DNA from: Saccharum officinarum
Lineage: Eukaryota > Streptophyta > Magnoliopsida > Poales > Poaceae
Direction: 5' to 3'
Length of the DNA stretch: 64,000 nucleotides
Assembly: GCA_020631735.1 (NCBI GenBank)
Contig: CM036170.1
Span: 73,113,737-73,177,736 of the forward strand
Under the pieces are notes generated by a model, which saw only the letters and a program-made list of their open reading frames with translations, had not been told where the DNA came from and ran no database searches. The position numbers were made by a program, and so were the translations under genes. Shown here in pieces: positions 13,252 to 23,138 of the stretch; within the stretch, counting starts at the first letter, position 1, and each line of letters begins with the position of its first letter.

Positions 13252-14799
13252 ATGGGGGAAGACCTCGTCACCACCCTGTCCATGGAGAACGGCGGCGGCG
13301 GCGGCCACGGCCCCTGCACGCTCCTCTCCATGGACCCGTCGGGCCACCTCTCCGCGCCGGACGACCGCGCCGTCGGCGTCATGGTGCAGGCCCTCATCGG
13401 AGGGGGCGCCGGCATCGGTGCCCGCGCCCACGCCGTGTCGCCCTCCGGCGCGCCTCCGCCCGACATCAACCAGCCCTGGCAGACGGACCTCTGCGACATG
13501 CTGGACGTCGGCCTCGGCCCGCAGGTCTACAGCGCCGAGGCCGTGCTCAGCTGCGCTCCCAAGGCCGGGAGCCGGAAGGCCGCCAAGCGCGGGGACACCA
13601 TCTGGGGCGCCTGGTTCTTCTTCACCTTCTATTTCAAGCCCCTGCTGTCCGACAAGTGCAAGGACAAGGTCGTCCGGGACAACAGCGGCGTCTCGGGGTT
13701 CGACAAGTCGGACCTCCGCCTTGACATGTTCCTGGTGCAGCACGACATGGAGAACATGTACATGTGGGTGTTCAAGGAGCGCCCGGAGAATGCTCTGGGG
13801 AAGATGCAGCTGAGGAGCTACATGAACGGGCACTCCAGGCCTGGTGAGCCACAGTTCCCATTCAGTGTGGACAGGGGATTCGTGCGATCGCACCGGATGC
13901 AGCGTAAGCACTACCGGGGGCTGTCAAACCCGCAATGTATTCATGGGATTGAGGTGGTCAGGTCACCAAAGCTTGCGGGGCTCACTGAGGCAGACCTTAG
14001 GAGGTGGGCAGAGCTTACAGGGAGGGAGCTCAATTTCATCATCCCGCAGGAAGCCAGTGATTTTGGGACATGGAGGACCATTCCGAACTCAGAGCTTGAG
14101 CTTGAGAAGCCACACCCTGTCATGAAGAGCAATGGTACCCAAAACCCAAAGAAAGCAGGCTTGAATTTGTCATCACCGTCCAATCATTCAGGCGAAGATG
14201 GTATGGATCTCTCCCCAGTTAGCAGCAAGCGTAGGAAGGAATTATCCCCACAAGCCATGGATGAGGAAGTATTCTTCCCACTGAATTCTTTCCCTCAGAA
14301 GACACAACAAGATGTGGAGATGCATTCACCAGCACAACCTGCATGGCTCCATGAGTTTGCTGGGGTGATGAGAAACGCTTGTGGGCCAGTGACTGCTGCC
14401 AAGTCTATCTATGAGGATGACCAGGGCTACTTAATAATGGTCAGCTTGCCATTTGTTGATCAGCAGAGGGTGAAGGTTTCATGGAGGAACACTCTGACTC
14501 ATGGCATTGTGAAAATCGTTTGTGTTAGTACTGCTAGGATGCAACATATAAGGAGACATGGTAGGATGTTCACGCTTGCCGATCCTTCCCCCGAGCACTG
14601 CCCTCCCGGGGATTTCATTCGTGAAATACCTCTAGCTACTCGTATCCCTGAAGATGCTAAGCTGGAGGCCTGTTTTGATGAGGCTGCCTCAGTGCTTGAG
14701 ATCATGGTCCCAAAACGAGGAAATGAACCTGAAGAACATGAAGTTAGGGTCTCTCTGCGACCCCCTCACTTTGGAGCTAATGATCTACTTTTGACCTAA
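13252..14799 (+). CDS. HSP20-like (alpha-crystallin domain) protein, 515 aa
   Basis: A single uninterrupted frame of 515 codons. The N-terminal half is not a recognised domain in my reading: it opens with a glycine run (residues 14-18) and contains an aromatic-rich WGAWFFFTFYF segment. A basic SSKRRKE patch near residue 325 could be a nuclear localisation signal. The C-terminal part, about residues 386-490, fits an alpha-crystallin/HSP20-like beta-sandwich (YEDDQGYLIMVSLPF, then VLEIMVPKR near the end). Canonical small heat-shock proteins are about 150-200 aa, so this is the long plant HSP20-like family, similar in build to Arabidopsis At5g02480 and At1g20870 (from memory, not searched). The start at GCAGCCATGG suits a plant initiation site. 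Role: probable chaperone or scaffold; function not established. It is convergent with the Hsc70 gene 1.7 kb downstream. Confidence 0.85.
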   Translation: MGEDLVTTLSMENGGGGGHGPCTLLSMDPSGHLSAPDDRAVGVMVQALIGGGAGIGARAHAVSPSGAPPPDINQPWQTDLCDMLDVGLGPQVYSAEAVLSCAPKAGSRKAAKRGDTIWGAWFFFTFYFKPLLSDKCKDKVVRDNSGVSGFDKSDLRLDMFLVQHDMENMYMWVFKERPENALGKMQLRSYMNGHSRPGEPQFPFSVDRGFVRSHRMQRKHYRGLSNPQCIHGIEVVRSPKLAGLTEADLRRWAELTGRELNFIIPQEASDFGTWRTIPNSELELEKPHPVMKSNGTQNPKKAGLNLSSPSNHSGEDGMDLSPVSSKRRKELSPQAMDEEVFFPLNSFPQKTQQDVEMHSPAQPAWLHEFAGVMRNACGPVTAAKSIYEDDQGYLIMVSLPFVDQQRVKVSWRNTLTHGIVKIVCVSTARMQHIRRHGRMFTLADPSPEHCPPGDFIREIPLATRIPEDAKLEACFDEAASVLEIMVPKRGNEPEEHEVRVSLRPPHFGANDLLLT

Positions 14800-16484
14800 G
14801 CTAAGTAAGGTCTCTGCACCATGTTCTGTCTTGTTTGTAACCCCAGATCGATGCCAAATTTAGCTGGGAATCAAGGTTTCAGTATGCTTATTCTCTGCCT
14901 AATGTTTTCAGTACCTGTGACATACTAAGTCTCTTCAGCAACGAAGACTGGGCTGAAGACTAGTTTGTTCTAGCTTTTGTGTTATGGGTGTCTTTTTAAC
15001 CCTCATGTTTAGATTTTGTACCAAGTTCAATTAAAGAAAATAATATTCTGAGTTGTCACTTATTTGATTGTTGGATTGTGATTATCTGTTTGTACCAGTT
15101 TCTTGTCTCTACCGTCCAAAATTTACACTGTATCGCTTGATTCACTTCAGTTATGAAGGAAAAGCAACAGGGGATTGAATATTTGATCAACCACCTCAGA
15201 CACAGGTGTTCCTTTTTTGTAAGCAGATAAACAAGTAGTAGCAGAGAAGAGAGATTATTGTGGTGCTCTGTTCCTTTTTTGTAAGCAGAGAAACAAGTCG
15301 TAGCAGAGAAGAGAGATTGCGATGCTCAGTGAGCAAGAACATACTTCTATTTATATATAGGTTGCAGAAATGAATGCAGCTAGCCAGATAATGTTGAGCC
15401 TGCAACTATAAACTCAAAGCTTGTGCATACTGTGAATCAGCTGTAACGTTTCCAATGTGAGCATGCCCTTCTGCAAACGGTATTGCTCTTGAAGCATTTG
15501 TCAGGTGCAACTGTATAACCCAGATAAATATGAAATGAGCTGATGATTGTAGCCTTGTAAGTACCTCTGATGGTACTTGATCTCTTCAGGGAAAAAAAAA
15601 ACTTTGGTGAAGTAGTGTGTTTTAACAATCTGGTGTCCTTTTAACCCTCTTAATCTACACTTGTGGCATCCCATCCCTGGTCTGAGTTTATTACTTTATT
15701 CTTGTATCTTGGATTCTGATTATAGTACCAATTTATATCATCCAAATTTTATACTGCGATTTGCCTTAAAGACTGATCCAAAGTATATATATTGCTATAT
15801 ACTATTTAGAAAACTATAGGCTTTCAAAACTGAGACGAGGCTCTGCAGCTCTTCGCTCCAGATGAGTTCTGCTGGATTCACGCAGCTGTGAAAAAATTGA
15901 CCAAACATATTAGACAGAATCACCGGCCATCTTCGGAAACAAAGATAAACAGTAACACAGGCCATCCCTTTGAAAACAATGATAAACAGTACTTCCGTTT
16001 TAAAGAAGCTTTCGTGACAGTACATGGGAGATATAGCGAGGTAGACTTGTATGTTCTTGGGATCCAGAAACCAAATGACGCTGAATATGGCCACGCGCAG
16101 AATTTCAGACGCTGCTGCATTGCTTGTCCTATGCAAATTATGCAAACTATTCTTCTCTTTTCTTCGTCTTTTTCTTCATTATATATTCTATACGACTGAA
16201 TTTGGCGCTCCTAACACTTCAGTATTTCTCTTCGTACAGTTTACGCTCTCGAGTTCAGCTCTCATTAGCATGGCAAGAGAACAAATGTTTAACTTGAAAG
16301 GCAACGATATAAACAACTCAGAAGGCGATCAACTCATGATTTAAGAAAACAAATTATACGGACACTTATTTCTGAAAAGTTTGACCACAGTACACAGCTA
16401 TTGCAACACCACTTCTCACAAACAACCTTCAGAGTTCAGATGTACTTCACACCTCACCAAACCAAACCTCATACACTAACCAAC
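14800..16484. other. Intergenic region between two convergent chaperone genes
   Basis: This holds the 3' flanks of the HSP20-like gene (plus strand) and the Hsc70 gene (minus strand). It is AT-rich, and AATAAA-like motifs occur near the 3' end of the HSP20-like gene. A 49-bp direct repeat is listed separately. No further gene can be supported; short frames here have no recognisable features. Confidence 0.6.
15208..15318. repeat. Two 49-bp direct repeats, 62-bp period
   Basis: Units at 15208-15256 and 15270-15318 match except for two bases (ATAAAC/AGAAAC and AGTAGT/AGTCGT), separated by 13 bp. Each begins GTTCCTTTTTTGTAAGCAG. This is a simple local tandem duplication downstream of the HSP20-like gene. 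Confidence 0.9.
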
Positions 16485-18220
16485 TTAATCGACCTCCTCG
16501 ATCTTAGGACCAGCACCGCTCCCACCAGACGGGGCATCCTCTTCCATGCCAGCAGCATCGCCCATGCCCGCGCCAGCGCTCTGGTACATCTTCGCGATGA
16601 TGGGGTTGCAGATCCCCTCAAGCTCCTTCATCTTGTCTTCGAACTCATCCACCTCTGCCAGCTGGTTGCTGTCCAGCCAGCTGATGGCGCTATCGACGGC
16701 GTCCTCGATCTTCTTCTTGTCCTCTGCCGGGAGTTTGGAGGCGATCTTGTCATCCTTGATGGTGTTCCTCATGTTGTAGGCGTAGTTCTCGAGCGTGTTC
16801 TTGGCGTCCACCTTCTTCTTGACCTCCTCGTCCTCGGCCTTGTACTTCTCAGCCTCCTGCACCATCTTCTCAATCTCCTCCTTGCTAAGCCGGCCCTTGT
16901 CGTTGGTGATCGTGATCTTGTTCTTCTGGCCGGTGGTCTTGTCCTCGGCAGAGACGTTGAGGATGCCGTTGGCGTCGATGTCAAAGGTGACCGTGATCTG
17001 GGGCACCCCGCGCGGAGCAGGAGGGATGCCGGAGAGCTCGAACTTGCCGAGGAGGTTATTGTCCTTGGTCCTCGTGCGCTCACCCTCGTACACCTGGATC
17101 AGGACGCCCGGCTGGTTGTCGGAGTACGTGGAGAAGACCTGCTCCTTCTTGGTCGGGATGGTGGTGTTCCTCGGGATAAGGACCGTCATGACACCACCTG
17201 CAGTCTCCAGGCCGAGTGACAGTGGCGTGACGTCGAGCAGGAGCAGGTCTTGCACCTTCTCGTTGCCCTCGCCGCTGAGGATGGCGGCCTGGACAGCCGC
17301 GCCGTACGCCACAGCCTCGTCGGGGTTGATGCTCTTGCACAGCTCCTTGCCGTTGAAGAAGTCCTGCAGCAGCTGCTGCACCTTGGGGATGCGGGTGGAG
17401 CCACCGACGAGCACGACGTCGTGCACGCTGCTCTTGTCCATCTTGGCGTCACGCAGGCACTTCTCCACAGGTTCCATGCACTTGCGGAACAGGTCCATGT
17501 TGAGCTCCTCGAAGCGAGCCCTGGTGATCGTGGAGTAGAAGTCGATGCCCTCAAACAGGGAGTCGATCTCAATAGTCGTCTGGGCCGTCGATGACAGCGT
17601 GCGCTTGGCGCGCTCGCACGCCGTGCGCAGCCGGCGCAGTGCACGGGGGTTGCCGCTGAGGTCCTTCTTATGCTTGCGCTTGAACTCTTGGACGAAGTGG
17701 TTCACCATGCGATTGTCAAAGTCCTCACCTCCAAGGTGAGTGTCACCTGCAGTGGCCTTCACCTCGAAGATGCCCTCCTCGATGGTGAGGAGCGACACAT
17801 CAAACGTGCCACCACCAAGGTCGAAGATGAGCACGTTCTTCTCGCCAGAGCTGGTGGCCTTCTTGTCAAGACCGTAGGCAATAGCAGCGGCAGTAGGCTC
17901 GTTGATGATACGCATCACATTGAGGCCCGCAATGACACCGGCGTCCTTTGTGGCCTGCCTCTGCGAGTCGTTGAAGTAGGCCGGCACCGTCACCACTGCG
18001 TTCTTGATCGTAGAGCCGAGGTAGGCTTCAGCAATCTCCCTCATCTTGATGAGCACCATGGAGGAGATCTCTTCTGCAGCGAACTGCTTCTCCTCACCCT
18101 TGTAGTTGACTACAATCATGGGCTTGTCTCCAGGGCCTGGGATGACCTTGAACGGCCATAGCTTCATGTCACTCTGCACTGAAGGGTCAGAGAACCTCCT
18201 GCCGATCAACCGCTTGGCAT
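16485..18220 (-). CDS. Cytosolic Hsc70/Hsp70, exon 2 (main coding exon)
   Basis: Second exon of a cytosolic Hsp70. With exon 1 it gives 648 aa, the usual length for plant cytosolic Hsc70. Visible are the second Hsp70 signature [14 protein letters not shown], the third [15 protein letters not shown], the substrate-binding domain ([15 protein letters not shown] onward), the helical lid, a [13 protein letters not shown] tail and the C-terminal EEVD that binds TPR co-chaperones. The EEVD places it in cytosol/nucleus rather than ER or organelle. The protein is an ATP-driven folding chaperone. The acceptor at 18221-18222 (AG on the minus strand) joins the codon split after exon 1 to make Asp, giving the expected [12 protein letters not shown]. 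The stop TAA is at 16485-16487. The long open frames on the opposite strand are a codon-bias effect. Confidence 0.97.
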
Positions 18221-19124
18221 CTGCATTACAATAAAATGAGCTAGACTGTGTGAGTAGTGGGCAGCATTAGGGAGAAGGCATCGAGCAAGATATCTTCCAA
18301 TCAGTTCAACTTATTATGGGCATTATAACAAAAAAAAAGAAAAAAAGGGGGAGAGCTACAATGTGTAAAAACAAGCATCCCAATATGCTATCAGTTTACC
18401 ACGTTTCTCAGATACTAACGCAACAAAAATATTATAGCAAGGGAACTTTTCTTCTTTATTCTGTCAGAACAAATGAGCAGGGCAATGCATCAAAATACTG
18501 GCTGTTACTTATTTTAGCAGGCAACAATAATTTACAACAAGGACACTTCATCATAATTTCCCCACAACAAACGAGCATGGATAAACATCATAATTACGTC
18601 AATTATTATTATATTTATTTTTCAGTCATTAATTAAAAATTAAACAGCACGTAAGCAAGAACAGATTAGGAGTATTTTGGCAAATAATAAGCTCTGCAGA
18701 CGAACCAATTATAGTATTCACCTAGTATGAATCACTATCACTATAGTATGAAACCCTATCTCAAATTTAACAGCAAACTTCTGAATCTAAGTGCCCTATA
18801 ACAGCAACAGGTGCTTAAATAACACTATGCAGTATGAATCCTTATCGCAAATTTAACAGCAAACTTCAGAATCAAATTGCCCTATAACAGCAACAGGTGC
18901 CTAAAGATACCACTAAGCACCAAATTACATATTTCTATCTTTGATTCGTACTACCATGTCCCTAATTTTGCTGGCTACAAATCATGGTAATTAATCAGCA
19001 CAGAGAGAACACGATTTCAGAGTTTGATCTGTAGATCCAATTAAACCACTCGGGCATACAAGAGGCTCTAAGCATTCAGAGAAACGTGGCACTAACAAAG
19101 GCAGAGGGAGGAGCGAGCACGTAC
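18221..19124 (-). other. Hsc70 intron, 904 bp, with internal direct repeat
   Basis: AT-rich intron with GT and AG ends on the minus strand. It contains a 75-bp direct repeat, 18745-18819 and 18831-18905 (86-bp period), which differs at several bases. No other gene is visible inside. Confidence 0.92.
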
Positions 19125-19335
19125 CGAAGACGGTGTTGGTGGGGTTCATGGCGACCTGGTTCTTGGCGGCGTCGCCGATGAGCCGCTCGGTGTCGGTGAA
19201 GGCGACATAGGACGGCGTGGTGCGGTTGCCCTGGTCGTTGGCGATGATCTCCACCCGGTCGTGCTGCCATACGCCGACGCACGAGTAGGTGGTGCCGAGA
19301 TCGATCCCGATCGCCGGACCCTCGCTCTTCGCCAT
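19125..19335 (-). CDS. Cytosolic Hsc70/Hsp70, exon 1
   Basis: First coding exon, 211 bases. It encodes the start of the ATPase domain with the first Hsp70 signature [13 protein letters not shown] chose the ATG at 19333-19335 ([18 protein letters not shown]) because it matches the usual plant Hsc70 N-terminus; a frame extension upstream begins with GTG and is not needed. The donor GT lies at 19123-19124 in a GGTACG context. The exon ends one base into the Asp codon that is completed in exon 2. An intron interrupting this Asp codon is a familiar position in plant and animal Hsc70 genes (family knowledge). Confidence 0.96.
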
Positions 19336-19477
19336 TGCCACCAGAATCGCTCACTCGAACGCTAAGAAGGAATCTACTAGTAGCGGAACTCGAGATCTGG
19401 AGAAAACGGAGAGAATTGGGTCGCTTGCTTTGCTTTTTGCAACAATAGCTGGGGAAGGGAGGAGGCAGGGAGTGGGG

Positions 19478-19484
19478 TTTTATC
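19478..19484 (-). promoter_or_regulatory. TATA-like box of the Hsc70 gene
   Basis: GATAAAA on the minus strand, about 145 bp upstream of the ATG. It would place transcription start near 19450 and give a leader of roughly 110 bases. Inference from position and resemblance only. Confidence 0.45.
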
Positions 19485-19498
19485 GGGGGTGACGTGGT

Positions 19499-19511
19499 TT
19501 CGAGAACGTTC
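19499..19511 (-). promoter_or_regulatory. Perfect three-unit heat-shock element of the Hsc70 gene
   Basis: The plus strand reads TTCGAGAACGTTC, that is TTC-nn-GAA-nn-TTC, a perfect trimeric heat-shock-factor site. It lies about 165 bp upstream of the start codon and about 15-20 bp upstream of a TATA-like sequence (GATAAAA on the minus strand, 19478-19484). A further TTC-nn-GAA pair is at 19555-19562. The arrangement suggests the gene is heat-inducible as well as possibly constitutive. Confidence 0.8.
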
Positions 19512-19739
19512 GAGCGCGGCGGAGACCAACCGTTGGATTCAGATCGTAGGGACGTTCGAGAAGGGTCTGGAGGGGGCGGTTCGGCAGACGGGCTAGGGGC
19601 GTGACAAGTGGGCGCACGTCGGCGAACAACCCCTGGCTGGGGCGCTGGGGCCTGGGCCCTAGAGGAGACTCGGGTCTTTGGTCGCGTCATGGAATCACCT
19701 CTAGACTCTAGTAGTCCGGTGCACTGTGTTCTTTTCCAG

Positions 19740-20795
19740 GGAGAAAGGACCAGAGACTAAATTTTAGTCCTAATCGGTCGCTATGAAGCGTGAACTAAAT
19801 ATCAAAGACTAAATTAGAGATTAGGGACTAAAATGCAGTAGTCCCTTAAGGGGCTGTTCATTGGGACTAAAGGGCCCAAATTGACACCCCTTGTTCTTCA
19901 ATAATTGCTCTCAGCACGTGCTACGTCGCCCTTATCCACCCATCTCGAAACTCTCGGCGCCACTCGCTCCCTCTCCCTCTCTCTTGTCCCCGCCGCCGCT
20001 CCGGTCGTGCAGACCATGGCGCCACCGCTCTCCCTCCTCCCCTGAGTCCTCACCGTCCTTAGTCGCTCCCCTCGCCGTCCCACTCGTCATCGTCCCCGTG
20101 CATCAGATCCGCTCGTCGCCGCATCTCGCCCGCATGCCCTCCTCCTCGCCCGCATGCCCTCCTCCCCACATCGCATTCTCCATGGACGGCTACGGGAACA
20201 ACTACAAGGATTACTTCGTCGGGTCTCCATCCTTCCCCACCACCGGATCTGAGCCCTACCCTCAGTTCCCGGCAACGACGAGTTTGGCGTGTACTCCCAA
20301 GCTCCTTCTTCTCCCTATGCCTTCCCCAGCCTCTCTGCTCCACGGTCGCTGCTGGAGAGCCTGAATCTGAACTCCCAGGTCGAGTTCCCCCCACCTCGAC
20401 GTCTTCCCCGACCAGGAATCGTCGAAAGGGTTTTGTGTGAGCATTAGGCTCCCTCCCCTTGGCCCTGACGGCAGATCCTCTCAAGGCCAGTTCCAGCCTC
20501 TACGGTCGTTGCAGACCGGATCACGTTCCAGAACTGGCTATGGAGGTAGCCAGGCTGCGCGCCCAGGAGGTAGCCGTCACGGAGCTCTGTTTACCAGAGC
20601 TAGATCCGATAAATAGCCAGCAGCATCCGCTCCTCAAGGTTTCCCACTTTTTAGAATGGGCGGTGGTGGCTGCAGTGTCCCGTGGATCCACATCTGTCGC
20701 CAGCAACTCTAACACCGTAGAGGATCTGGACGGAGAGGATGATGACGACAACGAACAATCCGATGAGAACGCCCCTGCGTCGGTAAGATTTATAT
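19740..20795 (+). pseudogene. DNA-transposon-like remnant with an ORF1-like exon, cut by element A
   Basis: Bases 19760-19870 carry repeated GGGACTAAA and TTTAGTCC motifs, like terminal regions of PIF/Harbinger-type elements in grasses. From the ATG at 20181 the frame starts MDGYGNNYKDYFVG and, after a likely one-base shift near 20275, continues with NDEFGVYSQAPSSPYAFP and SLLESLNLNSQ. This resembles plant proteins labelled glutathione S-transferase T3-like, which in my recollection are Myb-type ORF1 relatives of Harbinger transposons, not GSTs. A later frame (about 20459-20783) ends in an acidic EDLDGEDDDDNEQSDENA stretch followed by a donor-like GTAAGA at 20782. Element A is inserted 14 bases further on. 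Identity is tentative and frames are broken. Confidence 0.4.
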
Positions 20796-21025
20796 TATCG
20801 GTGTAAGAAACGGCGGTTCTAGCACCAATGAGTAATATATGTCTGTGCGTTGGGGATCCGGATGGTGTGCAAGAAGAACACAAGTGATTTATACTGGTTC
20901 GGGCCGAAGAATGCCATACGTCCAGTGGGGGAGGGGAGTCTTATATTATCTTGCATCGAAGTGCTTGTAGTACGGGTTACAAGCAAGTAAGAGAGGGAGG
21001 AGCTCCTAAGTCTCAAGATATGAGT

Positions 21026-21071
<46 letters not shown>

Positions 21072-21948
21072 CACCTCTGATGAGCCGAACGGCCAACGGA
21101 TTTGCCTTTTGTCTATTTTTTCTCGTCCTCCCTTCGAATGGTCCCTGCCCTCCCCTTTTATAGATGCAAAGGGAATGCAGAGTTACAAGCACGTGCTACG
21201 TGATATTTTTCTAGGGAAGAAAGATCCGAGGCCTCCTGTAGTCGGTGGCGTATGCCCTGTGGACGACGCAGCTACGACGCGTAGAATCATGATTATCCCT
21301 GTGGCGACGTGCCTATCCTTTGGTTTGACTGGCGTGGAGGGCCGAGGCCTGGGAGGCGTGAATCATGGCGTGATTTTGCTCCGTTTGAGGGAATAGTGGC
21401 CTAGAGCGGTGTTTCGTACGCCGCGTAGGCATGGATCGTGTGTATAGTGCCAATATGGGTGGCATAGTGACCAACAGCTCTTCCCCATGCTTGTTATGGG
21501 TGACGACATCGTGATTTGACCCCTGTCATTCCTGGCTTGTCCGGTTGGGCGGACGCAAGAACATGGGTGACATCACAGGGGGTCTCGAGTGCGCCAACGG
21601 GGGAGCGACATTAGAGGCCGGTCTCGGGCGAGGCGGAGATAGATAATGTCATCTCTAGGGCTCGGACGTGGCGGTGATGATGTTGTGGGTTGGCCTGTGC
21701 CCGAGACCCAGCGCTGAGGTCTCGAGCGAGTCGGAGGTGTTCCAAGACCCCCCTGCGTGAGGCCTCAGATGAAGTAGGGAGATGGGCTGGTATGCTCGTG
21801 CGGCTTGCTGGAGGCCTAGCAAGGGAGAGTTTAGCCTGTAGGTCTCTTTAGTTGATTTTTCCCTTAGACAGGGCAGATTAATCGTTTGTTTTTGGGGGCG
21901 GGTGATTTTCCACCTTAACTTGGGTACCCCTAATTGTGGTACCCGACA
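20796..21948 (-). repeat. Element A, 3' LTR (left), 1153 bp
   Basis: Aligns with 34478-34801 plus 57752-58535. Begins TATCGG (TGTCGG in the other LTR) and ends CCCGACA, so the ends form the inverted repeat typical of LTRs. It contains a (GT)22 microsatellite at 21027-21070 that is only a short GA/GT tract in the other LTR. Confidence 0.85.
21027..21070. repeat. (GT)22 microsatellite
   Basis: Uninterrupted GT dinucleotides inside A's left LTR. The partner LTR has GGAGAGAGAGTGTGTG at the same place (near 34710), so the array expanded after insertion or slipped in assembly. Confidence 0.97.
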
Positions 21949-23138
21949 ATAGCCTCCAAGACTGTGGAGGAGTAGGGATACTCCTCCAGAGACTGTATGT
22001 TGGGTTTGCTCTTTGCCGGGCTTTAGCCAGGTCATTGTTGGGCTTTGGCCAGGTTGTTGCCAGGGCCTCGGCTTGCCTTTGTATTGCTTTTTTCCGGGGG
22101 GTGCGCGTGAGCGCACCTGCTAGGTGTAGCCCTCGAGGACTTGGGAGGATAGGATATGCTTCCAAGGTCTTGACTTTATGCGGGGTGTCAATCCGAGGCC
22201 TCAGCCTTGGTGCAAGGGTAGACCCTGAGCCTCTACTCATGGCGAGAGGTCGGTCAAGGGCGCCTCGTCTTTTTTCACGTCCTTCATGCATCTCCTTCGC
22301 CGAGAGGAGGGGAGGAATATGCCATGCTATCCTTGGTGGGCAGGCGCTAGCATTTCTGGTGAGCATTTTAACGGGTAAGTCTGGGTGGAGGTCCGAGCCC
22401 TATTCGCTTAGGGTCGGTTAGTGGTCCTGAGACCCATTCCAGGTCACCTGAGGGTCGTCCAGTGGACCTCAGATCCGTCCGATGGGCTCTGAGGTCTCGG
22501 CGCCTCCCTCCGTTGGGGATTCCACTAGTCAACGCCTACGAGGTCCTGGACACGGCTTAGGGTGGTGCACCGGGTATTATTGCTCGGGCTTAGCCACGAA
22601 GGGGCTCACCCTTACCCATCCCTGACTCTTTTGTCCTGGGGCGACTGTCGAACTCTAGGCAGGCCAGCCCTCGAACCCCTGGACCATAGAGGGTTTTGCA
22701 CCTGCGGTTCCTTCTTGGAGAAGGTACCTAGCGAGAGGGCCAGTCGTCTGCTGTGCGTAGAGGATGGGCACGCCTTTTTAGACAGCTTTCTCAGGAGGTG
22801 GAATGGGTGCTGCAACGGCCACGACAGGATGGGATGTTTCGCCTACGGGCAGGTGCAGTTAATGCGACGTGTACGCATGGGCAAGTTAGCGAGAAAAAAG
22901 AGAAAGTGATTATGGCAGTTCCCATAGTCTTAGCATTAAACACGTGGGATTTAGTTGTCTCCTTAGATTTGCCTGTTTGCCTTCCTGTTCTTGCTATATA
23001 AGCATGCTCCGGGTGCTGCGTCTCCTTACCTTGCCATTTGCCCTTGCCTTCCGTATCCCTCCCCATTCGAACCTCTAGGCCCACCTCTTCAAGGCGGAGC
23101 ACTTCACCAAGGTGACTGAGAGTGGAGGCTCACGAAAG
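21949..23138. other. Element A, spacer between 3' LTR and the accessory ORF
   Basis: GC-rich retroelement internal sequence. On the minus strand CTTGGAGGCTAT abuts the 3' LTR and may be the decayed polypurine tract. No protein domain is recognised; open frames are short. Confidence 0.5.

Larger units (their letters stand above)
7240..14906. repeat. Right contig head: 529 bases plus second copy of the 7.1-kb segment
   Basis: Base 7769 restarts the sequence seen at base 1, and 14906 corresponds to 7139. The 529 bases from 7240 to 7768 have no partner in the window, but the partner would lie just left of base 1 if this is a contig overlap. I see no gene in 7240-13251. The stretch holds copies of the three MITEs, AT-rich intergenic DNA and, from about 12580, a GC-rich region leading into the HSP20-like gene. 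Confidence 0.9.

Noticed and set aside
1..14906. Tandem duplication of a chaperone gene as an adaptive event
   Set aside because: The gap between the copies, contig-end error pattern and near identity of non-coding DNA point to unmerged overlap; no evidence of a true tandem array.
16401..17538. Long plus-strand open frames (up to 272 and 247 codons) opposite the Hsc70 exon
   Set aside because: They mirror a highly conserved GC-rich coding exon on the minus strand; no domain, and codon bias of Hsp70 explains them.
20791..20795. TATAT as the left target duplication of element A
   Set aside because: The matching right flank is outside the window, beyond element C, so it cannot be confirmed.
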